A stretch of DNA of 64,000 nt, taken from the NCBI GenBank assembly GCA_008828725.1, contig MEHQ01002123.1, positions 704,887 through 768,886 of the forward strand. Reading direction: 5' to 3'. The notes below the pieces were generated by a model that did no database searches, was not told where the DNA came from, and was given only the letters and a program-made list of their open reading frames with translations. A program made the position numbers and the translations under genes. The DNA comes from Saccharina japonica (lineage: Eukaryota; Sar; Phaeophyceae; Laminariales; Laminariaceae). Below are positions 48,246 through 60,200 of this stretch, one piece after another. Within the stretch, counting starts at the first letter, position 1. Each line of letters begins with the position of its first letter.

Positions 48246-51200
48246 ATGGCGGACTCTCGAGTGAAGTCGCCTCTGTCAGCACCGGAGTTATCTATCAATG
48301 AAGCCGAGCGGGGGTCAACAGAGCAGCACGAACGACGGTCCGAGCGAGCCACTGAAGCCGCCGCATCGACGGGAGGCACAGCACCTCTTGTGAGCTCATC
48401 GTCGGCATCATCATCGACATCGTCCCCGCGGCTGCCTAAGGACCGACGAGCAGGGCGACGTCGGGGTGTCCTTTCCGAGCGTCGGCCTATACTGAGGCCG
48501 CGGTCTCAAGCTCCGACGGAGTGCCTAGGCGGCCTCCTCGACGGGCTGCATGCTACAGGACGAAAGAAAGGGTCTTCGTGGTACTCGGCGAAGGCCTTCT
48601 CTACAGCAGCGGCGGCGATTCTGGTCCTGTTCATCGCTCTGCAAGGCCTGCAAGGCATGCAAGGCAAAAGCACGGTGAGCGCGCCTAAGACCGTAGGAGA
48701 CGCTTTGCAACCTCAGTACAGCGGTCCAGCAGTATGTTGCCATGGATGGTTTGTGGTTTGTACCGAGCTCACAAGAATATTCCGAGGTAACTCTCGTGTA
48801 CAACTACTACGTATATGTACATGTAGTGCAACATATATATTGTGTTGAATCATATTTCATACCAGGTTCGTACATGATATCATACATGTCTCACAGCAGT
48901 ATACGATACCATTGATAGTAGCGTTGGTACTCGTAGAGTCGTACAGGTACAGCAGCAGTCGTGCATGTGCTGTGTTGGGAAGGTTGACAAACTACTGTAC
49001 TCTTTCGGCAAAACCGAGTCTCCTATGTACGTACGTATGTATCTGACATCATGCGAGTAGCGAAGCCGTTGCCCTCCGCGGGCCCTCTCTTACTGCTGTA
49101 GTATTAATGGTATTACTGCTTTTTTACTAGGTATCAATTAATGCAGTACGAGGATAGTCGTAATTAACTACTTGAGCTAGTGGGGATTCATTAATTTAGC
49201 AAAACAGGGAGAAGAATATACTACGTACACATACCGGGTAGGTATGGTAGAACGTCGGAGAAGGGGTAGCACACGTGTTCTACTATTAATACTGTCTGTT
49301 GTACGAGCAGTACCACAGCAGTGAATTTTGACGACGTTGCCTACAGCAGCCAGCAGTAGGCGACATCGTATGTGTTGAAAAAAAAAGCAGGCTGTTTTTA
49401 ATTAAGAAAGGAACGCTTCGTACTCTAAACCCTAAACAAAACCTTTGCGAGCCTGCTATGCATATGCTCGACGTTGGCGTCACAATAAGCCGCGGATGCC
49501 TCGCAGCCAAAACTAATAAATTAATAATACTGTTTCAGTTATACGAGTACTTAGTTTTGTTGTTGTTGTTTGTTGTTGTTGTTGTTGTTGTTGTTGTTTT
49601 TCTTCACATTAAACTCGTTTCAGTTGCTAATCCCTATAGTCTGATCTAGCAAGATCACGGCCCGTGGTCACAAAAGTGCTAGAGCCATCAGAGAATCCTA
49701 CAGAACACGTACACTTAGCAGGGAAAGGATACACAAGTCCGAAGAGGTACACCTAAAATCCCTACAGCATGTTATGCGTGTCCAAAACTGAACTACACGC
49801 CCGCAATCTCCATTCGACTACAGCAGCATCGTCCCCCCCCTCCCCCCTCCCACTCTTTACCAATGAATTTGCCGACTACAGCGTAACTACTTAGTAGGTA
49901 ATGAATTTTATTCGTCAACCGTTAGTTTTCGTTTAATGACGACCCTAAGTCGAGATGAAACATACCGACCGGTACATTGCTTCGCGTTTGGTCGTATCGT
50001 CGTATCGTGCCCCCGGAGCCCAAAAGAAAGTTATTATGCACTCGTATAAATACCAACCACCAACTATTAATATTATGTAAAATCTTACTTCTGGGCTCCA
50101 GGAACTGATTTCTAGCAGTCTAGGCCCAATAAACACCCTTTTTAATCGGCCGGACATCAAAACGCACCGATACACTCTCCTCAAGACTCAAGACCCACCC
50201 TATATAATTCCGAGGGCTTTCTCCAAGCACTTCTCTCCGTTTTTCTAGGGTCCCAGTTTGATATTTGGCGCAAAAAATCGTTCTTCCCCAGGGAGTCTTG
50301 TTTGTCAGGACTCGTGGCAAAAAAACGTCTTTTCTACCCGTCGACACCCAGCACACCCAGTGTAACCAGTGTCCGTGCCGATTCTTCATCCTAGAGAGAT
50401 ACCAGTTATTATGTGGTTACAAAACTACGACACAGAGATAACACGTTGCAACGTTGCAACGCAGTAAGCAGAGCAGACAATGCACTGCCATATACGACAG
50501 GCGCAACCTACCCTGCTAGCAATCCAGATGGACGAATCTGGATAAACGGAAATCTACTACTATCAAAAGTATTATTATATTATTATTGCTGTAATACATA
50601 AACCTCTCGGACAAATCCGGGGAGCGTCCTATGGAGCCACCGATGTTTTCGACTGCATTGTCCCGCGGAAGAACATACTTGGCATGTATTTTCGGTCTAT
50701 TAACTCGGTTCCTGGAGCCAAAAACACTTGAGCGTTACCTTTTGTTTTCTTGCGACCCTGTCTCGACATCCGTATCATATACTGCTGTTGTTTCACATTT
50801 TCTTGTATCACAGGGAGAAATCCAAGATGTCTGTTGGTCCATTTTTTTACCACATATATCTGACGCATTCTACTACTATATATAGAGGTATGATAGAACG
50901 TTTTGGTTGAAATCGTTTCTCAAGTAGTAAGGAACGGGCTCCTTAACCCAAACTCGCCGGACTTTGAATATATTTTAAGACTTGTGTTGCAATATTGTTC
51001 ATTGTGTTCATTGTGTTCATTGTATAGTTCGAGTAGGCCATAGGCCATGGTAGGTATTGTTCGTCGGGTACAGTAGAGGACACCTAATAAGAAACAGGCT
51101 GATAAGAAAGCCAGGCTGAGATTTAGAGTGAAACAAGAAACCCGGGAGTCGTTATATTGAAGTTAGTGTAGAAATCACCCTCTCTCAAATAAGAAATCCA

Positions 51201-54200
51201 GCCTGGACCATATTTCCTGTTTCTTAATATTACGGGTGTAAGGCCTAGTGAATAGGACTAAATACGACCTACCGTATACACAAAAACCTATATATTCCAC
51301 CATTTTTACTAGCAATATTTGGTCCTATTATATGATATTTACTATGGCCCCCCGTAATAGGTGTCGTGTACTCTTGCGCTTTAATGTCCTCCTGATTTTT
51401 TGTTTTTACTTAGTATTAGTATACAGCTCTTCAAGTAAGGAGCTTCAGAAAAAAAACGGTGCACCTCTACCGTAGCACGCGTGGTGTTTGATTGGGTGAG
51501 GGTGCTCTTCACTGATTCGGCATGGCAGTGCATGGCAGTGCATGGCAGTGCATGCGGAAGCGCCCCACCAATTGGCTGTCTGCCAAACCAAATAACTGCA
51601 TATATATGTATGATGCTGGTATGTTAACACTTTAGTGCCACTATGATACTGACATATAGTATGTTAACACTTTGGTGCCACTATGAGGCTGGTATATATG
51701 TTAACACTTTGGTGCCACTATGATACTGGTATATATGTTAACACTTTGGTTCCAATATGATATTGGTATGCTATCACTTTGGTGCCACTATTATACTGGT
51801 ATGTTAACACTTTGGTGCCACTATTATACTGATATGATACCACTTTGGTGCCACTATGATGCTGGTATGTTAACACTTTGGTGCCACTATGATACTGACA
51901 TGTATATTAACACTTTGGTGCCACTATTATGATGCTGGCATATATGCTAACACTTTGGTGCCACTATGATACTGGCGTATATGTTAACACTTTGGTGCCA
52001 CCATGATACTGGTGTACGAAGTATATGTTAACACTTTGGTGCCGCTATGATACTTTTGTGTCACTATGATACTGGTATGTTAACACTTTGGTGCCGCTAT
52101 GATACTGGCATGGTAACACTTTGGTGCCGCTATGATACTGATATGTTACCACTGTGATACTGGCATGTATGTTAACACTTTGGTGCCACTATGATGCCGG
52201 CATGCATGCTAACACTTTGGTGCCATGAAAAACTACAGGAAGCGGTATGAATAATTACCCCTTACTGCCCGTACAGCAGTAGCGTAACTATTTACACTTT
52301 TGTGCCAACACTGACTTTTAATATGAACACTTACGGCAGCTATTAACGCTAACTGTTAAGGCATTAGTCCGTTGAACTGCGGGTGAAAAGATTCCCCATC
52401 ACCCACCCAATCTCAGCCTTCAAACACTCTCCCCCTTCAGAACCGCGGGGGTTTTCGTCTTCCTATAGAGCTGCACGTGCCTAGTCCGGAGTTCTAAACA
52501 ATACTAACACTCTACTATGGGGACCCAGGGAAATTGTTTTTTTTAATCTTATTCTGGCATGAGGAAATTATTTTTCTATAAAAAACGTTTTCATGGTGGT
52601 CGCAATCACTACATATCATAAAACCCATGTCCTGCCGACGACGCCATTTGTTGAGGCATTATTAATAGTCCGTTGGGCTATTGGTAAAATGGTAACTGTA
52701 ACTGTAACTTTTAGGAATCAGTCCGTTGGGCTACTGGTAAAAGGTGAACCACTTACCTACCGAATCTAAGCATAACCCCCCCCCCCCCCTAATTGGATCG
52801 GTTATACGGGTCGATGCGTGTGACCAACACGCGGTTCCTATTTATGGGGGATCCATAAGTGTTTTCAGATTCTTGATATGAGCAAATTCGCATGTCTTTA
52901 AATGGCGTTTTCATGGTGGCCGTGAGATCCGAACTCACGACCACTACACCCCATGTCCTGCCAACGCCGCCATTTGTTAAGGCATTAGTCAGTTGGGCTA
53001 CTGGTACAAGGTTAACCAAATACCTACCCAATCTAAGCCTATCAAGCAGCAGTAAGTATTAAAACGTTCGTGCCAACAACAAATATTAACACATACTTAC
53101 AACTGTAACTACGAACACTCTCGAGCCAACAACTAGTACACTAACACAGGCAATACATCACTACTACTGCAGTAGGGCTAGCAATAACACTCATCACTCA
53201 TTAACACGTTTTTGCCAACCCCAATTCCTGCCTGGACAGGGGAACAACACACCGATGCAGCCACCAAAGCCACCAAGCAACGGACCCGCGGTCGATAGAT
53301 CCTCGCCACTCGCGCTCAGGTGCGGCATAGGACGCATAGGACGCATAGGACGCAAATGGGCGCGTGTATTGCATTTATTTAGACGCTTCTATTTTTAACC
53401 GGCTTGAGACTCGACTGTCAATCTGGCGCCATATTTTAACTTCGCGTAAAAACGTCTTTTCTAGCCGGTGATTTTGGTCAGAACAGTATCATAACAGCAT
53501 CAGAACGGTACGGCAGTGGTCAGTCCTGGTCAGTCCTGGTCAGTCCTGGTCAGTCGTTGTCAGTTAACGAAAAATCTCCTTTGGCGGGAATGCCTCAGTT
53601 GTATTTTGTATTTTGTACTTTGTACTTTGTATACTTTATGTTTCATAGCAATAGTAACACTTGTCAATAATATGCCCGTTGGATTCAGGTAAACTGAAGT
53701 ATGTCAAGTGACTACAATACAAGCAAAGTCGGCGAAGGGGCGATGATTTTGGTGCCAATCCATCATTTCTTTCTGCGTAAAAGGATACCGTCGGCGGAAA
53801 ACACCCTTAGCTAACTCTCTATTAATACCATATTCTCCAAGTTACAAGTACCAACGGCTACTGCTATATCGTGCGGTGATATTAATACCAGGTTTTGGTA
53901 CATATTAACAGTAGTATCAAGTGTGGCATATCTATTGATCGTACTTGGTATGGGCAATGCCTCTTTCAGGGAATACAATAATACGGGCCGTGGTCTACTA
54001 TTATTTCTCAATGTTGTCGCAACGCGCACCAGGTGACAATTTCATACTTGGCTCCCTTTTTTTTGTTTTCGGGACGTCCTCGAATTCAAGGAGAAGTCGC
54101 ACTGCACGCATACCTGGTATTATACGGTCAATGGTGGCGCTTGATTTTTCTTCCGTTTTTTCCCCGCTCCCATGTATCATCTTCGCCTTCCTTTTCTCTC

Positions 54201-57200
54201 TCCTTCCTAATGTGGTCGTAACTCAGATCCGGGGTCCCGCAGCAGGCTCTCCTACCCCCCCCTCTAACTACGTACGATTCGTGCCTTGCATGTTTATCTC
54301 GAGAAGACTATAGCCTATTGCACAAAAAATACGATGCAAAAACTACTAGTCTGACCGTAAATATAAGCAACTTTAGGAAAACCGTAAATATAAGCAACAT
54401 TCTAAATAGAGGCCATGGGGTACTGTAATGGTGAACCTCATAATCGTTAGCATTCGTATCATCATTTAGTAGTCTAGAGGCTTCCAAATTTTCATTAGTT
54501 GACCCGGGGATGGTTAGATATCACCCCCCCCCCCATATCTGGGATTTCGCGCAATTTTTCCAGTAAGGAGTTTTTTCTGAGAATTACTGAGCTCTCCCAA
54601 GCCGAAAAATCGACTTTTTTAACATTGGTTTTCACTATCGTATTTTTGGTACTTCTGGCCATGTAAAGAACTGCTCGTTACAAGTATTATCATACAGCAT
54701 TGCTCTCAACCGGCAGAAACAAATAATCAGGTCCGAGTGCTACTTCGTTGGGTCGACATACACAAAGCAAAAAACAAATGAAAAACAAAATAGTGCCAGA
54801 AAAAGGGAGATAGTGACGATGGGAATCGAACTGCGGCCATCAGATTCACAGTATTACCTACTATATGTTTTGCTATGTCAGGAAGTTGCTTATATTTACG
54901 GTCAGACTGGATACTACGTACTGCACTGGTGTACGCGCTTCGCTTCGTCTTCCCGTTTTGCCCATGACAGATTTTCCAGTGACGGTCTGGTCGTTGCCGA
55001 CAAGCTCCCCGCCGCATCCGCAGGGGGCGCATTAACCAGTTCTACCCCTGCAGCTGCTTCTGTGGCGCGACAGCTCCGAAGCGGGCCAAAGTCGACGCGA
55101 TCGACGCGAGAGAGTGCCATCATGCCGGCCCGATCGCTTGGTGACAACCAAAGCCAGCAAACTAATCAAAATCAAAATCAAGTCGTGGCCGCGGAAACCT
55201 CCCCCCCGAAGGCGCGAGTGGCCTACCTCATCATGATGAGTGGCATCGAAGAGCTGCACAAAACCAAGCGACTGCTTAAGGTGTGCCATTATTAGTCTCA
55301 TAAGTACCACCGCCTAGGCCCGTCGTAGAGAGAAAACGTCAGCGCTAACCCCATACAGTCTAACCCTATACAGTATCATATACAGTATACACCCAAGCGG
55401 GAGAACGTGTGAAATTAACGTCAAACGGTCGTACTTCCCGTTTGTGTATGGTGCTTATTATATATGACCAAGCGGGTACGGTGAGAGTAGTTGGAGTAGT
55501 TAGCCTGCTTCGTGGGGAGGTACTAATTAGTGTGAGTAGTATCAGTAGTTTTCTACAGGCTCTGCGGCTAGGCACAGTACACAATGCCTCGACAGTAACT
55601 GAAGCCACATGTGGCGATTTCGAAGCCAATGCTCACTGCACCTGAACTGAACTGCTACAATACGGTAGTAATACTCGATGCGAGGTACCTGGTACTGTAG
55701 TAGTGTTCAGGGTTGATGTAGTTACACTCATCCCCGGGGTGATTCGCTTCGGTTCGATGCCTCTGTTCGACTAGACCTCCCCTGAGACGTAAGTCGTTCA
55801 GTACCCATTATGTCTTCCCCGCCACATCGATTCATGCGCAATCATGTAACGCATGCCAGGCGCAAGGCGCAAGCTGCACAATTTTGCGCCTTGGTTGGTC
55901 GCCGGCGACGAACTATTCCAGATTTCTCCATGACCCCCCCCCCTCCCCCGCTCTCTGTTTCTTTCTGATGTCGTGAAGGTTATTTACGACCCCAGCAACT
56001 TCTACCTGGTCCACATGGATCGAAAAAACGAACCTGCCATGCGAAGAGACCTGGAGAATTTCATTGAGGACTGGGACAATGTTAGGTACGAAGGCAGCGT
56101 GTACCTCAATACAGTAATATACCCTAGTATTGTAGTATACCTTCATATTGATAAAACCCCAGTGGCGGCACATGCATTGGGAATATGCAATGTTCGGGCC
56201 AGTATGGCCACTACTGCTGTGTATGGTACGTAGATGGTAGGAGTAAGAAGTGAGAGTAAGAGTAGACTGATTGTCGATTGCAATCGTCAGGCTCGACGCA
56301 ATATTCTGCACCTAAGAAGACGATATTGAGATACTTGAGATATGGGAGGGTCCTATTTACTGTTGGGCTCTTCCCAGCCTCCCAACGTATGCACTATTTT
56401 ATTTATGTTGTACACGCTCCATGACCAGCCCCTACTGCAGGGACCCACCTTGTGCACACTGGACTAGCTGGTTACGCAGCAAAACGTCTATCTGATACGG
56501 TTTCAAGATACAAATCCTCAACAAAATAATTTTCTGGCGCCCCCACGGGGCTGTTGTCGCTGCTGTAAAATACCTGATATTAACTTGGTCTCGTCCTCTG
56601 ACTATCGCACCTGTCAGGATGTTGACGCCTGCGCTGGACGTGTCGTGGGGTGGCTACACGATAACGCTCACGGCCATCTTCGGCATTTGCACGCTAGTGC
56701 AGTGGAGCGACGAGTGGGATTATTTCGTCAACCTCTCGGCGTCAGACTTCCCCCTCCTGCCACAGGTCCGTACGCTAACCCTAACCCTAACCCTAACCCT
56801 ATATTTTCCTCGAAACAGAGTCAGTCCTTCGGTCTCATATCATATGTTGCGTTTTGTGCTGCTGAGAATATATATATATATATATATATTTTTTTTTTAT
56901 ACGAACATTACGTCGAAACCTGTACATATGACTTTTGATGCGGTGGCCAGATTTATCATTCGACTCTACTTCGAAAATCTGAGCACCCTCAAGGAATTGT
57001 CGCATAGGCTCTCACACGGCTGAGCATATTCATCGTTCCGTGCGAGGATGTCACTCGCGTCAACGGTTTAAAATCCTTGCGTTTTTCCCCTTTCCCAGTC
57101 TGAATTGACAGAGGTCCTCGGGCGGTACATGGATGTCGGCATGAACTTCGTATCGGGGGCACCGCTGAACGAGCGGAACAGGGTGGAAGTTTTAATCGAC

Positions 57201-60200
57201 GACCAAGGCTTATACCGCGAGAAACAGGTGCACCTCAATACTATTTACACTTTTCACACCGCAGCACTGGTTTTATATCATAGTAGGGTGTACACGGGTA
57301 GCTTAATACACCTATCATACTAGCACAACATATCGCCTCGTGCTTGGTTGCATGCGGTACACCTGCGGTAGGAATGTAAGCTTGCTTAAAGCGACGCTAG
57401 CTTTGCAGTCGCAGCAGCGTCTTAGTTTCAAGCTGTAGACCCATTTTCAGTGGTGCAGCGGGCATTTGTGGCGCTCCCATGACGTACAAGTCGCGTTCGA
57501 CGGACGGCGATCGGGCTGTGATGCTTGGCTGAAGCTTGAAGAATACTCGTTATTGTGCTCATCGTCTATGCAGACCGGGTGAAGCGTTTTGAGCATTTAC
57601 TGACACACTTACACATTATAACCTTCTCCTCTGCCGAACGTCGACTGACACTTGCCATATGTTACGTGCTATGTCCGAAAACACAGTCGTCGAAGGCGGG
57701 CAGGCCACTGAAGGTCGGCAAACCCAGGTTGCCTCCGAGCAAGTCGATGTTCACGGTCTACAAGGGTGAGCAAATGAGCAAATGCCTACTATCATCATGC
57801 CTACAGAAAAGGCCTCTCCTGCGAGGCTATTCGCTCATGCTATCAAGTCGACATCGAAACTAGGACACACCCGGCTAAACAAACACCGAGCTACAGGATC
57901 GATCTGCGTACTCATCGATACGTTACCATGAGCGTGTGAGATGTGCTGACATGGCGCGTTTTTCGAAGCCCCTGTATCTCTGGCTGGCAGTCAAGGCTGC
58001 CTTATCTGTTAAATCAACGCTCCAAATCACAAACATGATGTCCACGAGCTGAACGCACATTGTCTGGCTTGTCGTGAACCGAATTGTGCCGCAAGCAGGG
58101 GAGTTCTGGGTCATCCTGCACCGATCGGTCTGCCAATATATCGAGGCGTCTCCAGACAATGTCGCGCGATCGTTGCAGGTGAGAAGCAAGCACGCCAGCC
58201 AGGCAGACGCCCCTTCCCTCACATTGCTATTTTTTGTTTTGTTTTGTTTTGTTTTGTAGTGTGTATTTTACCGGAGCAACTACTCGACGAGGTGCCGAGT
58301 TGATTTCTAACGAACTGACGCGGGGGTAGTATGACGCAGCCTTGAGGGAGAGTCCCCGGCTGATTCCAGCAGAGAGGGCTCAACTATTGAGCGTTTGAGG
58401 TGCTCGTCGTATGCCATACTTCGTTGTTCAATAATTCCGTGCCACAAGCAGTGGACTGAGCATTGTTCTGCCGGAGAGTTCACATCACATCGCTTAACAG
58501 AGTACTGGTACAGCAGTAGTGTGACGTCGCGGTAGTTTTCCCCCCCCCCCCCCCCCCCCCCCCGACCCGTACTGAAAAGGCGTACTCGGTCTGATTTGAA
58601 CCCTCGACAAAAACAAAACAAAGCGTAATCCATAGCGCCAGGTACTACTGTAGTGTGCGCCCTGTCTACGTACCAGTCTCAAAGGCCTCATCAAAATCGA
58701 CGTATCAAACTTTATATGATTATGTTGACGTGTTCAAACGTCGTATTTACACCATGTTTTGAGCTGTTTTCGAGTTGGGTAGCGATGAGGTCCACCTCTT
58801 GGTGCGATTATTCCTGGTGGTGCCTCAATCACCCCTGATCGCCTTCTCTCGTGACTATACCGTGGGCAGCCTCGGCCATAGCCATAGCCCGTTAGACCAT
58901 AGCCCATAGCCCATAGCCATGCTCGGGTCGGATGGGGTCGGGTCGACTCGTGTCCCGGCGAGTCGTAAGCTTTTCATACTCTCACGGGCTGGTGCGAGCG
59001 TTATAATAACAGAGTACGATGGATCATATATCATGTATAGCTCACAAAGGATGCGTCATATTACATTCTGCGATGGCAAGTATTGCCTCACCGGCGTTTT
59101 TTTCTCGACACGGAGGTATATCGTATCCCTGACAACCCCTGCCTTCATAAATCACTCTCCCGTTCATGTATTCCACTGCTTCATAACTTGATCTACTGTA
59201 GTTAAAACAACCTTCAAGCCTGCTGCTGTTGCCTTAACATTGCTAATCATTGCTAAACGTTGCTAACCAATGCTAAACGTTGCTACCCGTTACTAACCAT
59301 TGCATTATATTGCATGCCATTGCTAAAATTTGCTAAACATTTCCGCAGGCCTACTTTTCGAGGTTCCGCATTTCCGACGAGAGCTACTTCCAGACGGTGC
59401 TTTGTCATCCGCTCGCACCGAACTTCCCTGTGCACTCGGTGAGGATCGCGCTCTTAACGTCTGCACCGTATCGACACGACTTGACGTTAGTGGCTGCCGG
59501 GCGGTGTGCCCCCTTGACTATTTCAGGGAAACATTAACCTTGCGCGAGGCAATGCGTCAGTAAGACACCGCCAACCCTAACCCTAACCCTAACCCTAACC
59601 CTAATGGATGATTGAATTGTCGGATTATTGGGTGCGTCTATCGGTACGTATGGATCACGGGCTTGTTTAGACCATCTTACACTTTCTCCTTCACTCCTTG
59701 CTTTCAACAACGTGCTGGTTTTGATCGCAAACATGGCAACCACTGCCGTGCTGCTGCTATTAGTATGCTACTGTATGATACGAGTATTGACATCCGTTGA
59801 ATACGCTGCTTCTGCGCGCAGGATAACCTTCGGTTTGTGTCTTGGCCCTCTGTGAGCGAGGGCCATTACGTGCTGCACCCAGACCCCATTACCAACGGCA
59901 ACGTGGGCGTGGCCATGCAGAGCGGCGCTCTTTTCGCGCGAAAGTTCGACTTGGAGGTGCGTACGGCTTGGGTATCATATGGCCGTAGTATGACCGCACC
60001 GGGATTCGCGATTATGAGCATGTCTGCAAGTTGCGGATGCCGACCGGAGTGCACATACCTGGTATATAGCTATTCGGTTTTGTGTGTCGCACGCCGTATA
60101 TGGGTGCCTTGGAGGATCAATTGAGTCAGCCGTGATGTCCAAACTTATCCACATGTATCTTAGCTCACGGGAGGTTATAGCCAGCATAACTCCCTCTCAC

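Noticed and set aside
52914-53035. Possible functional tRNA gene on the minus strand
   Set aside because: The T-arm is good but a matching acceptor stem and a normal anticodon arm could not be formed; it also recurs in truncated tandem copies.
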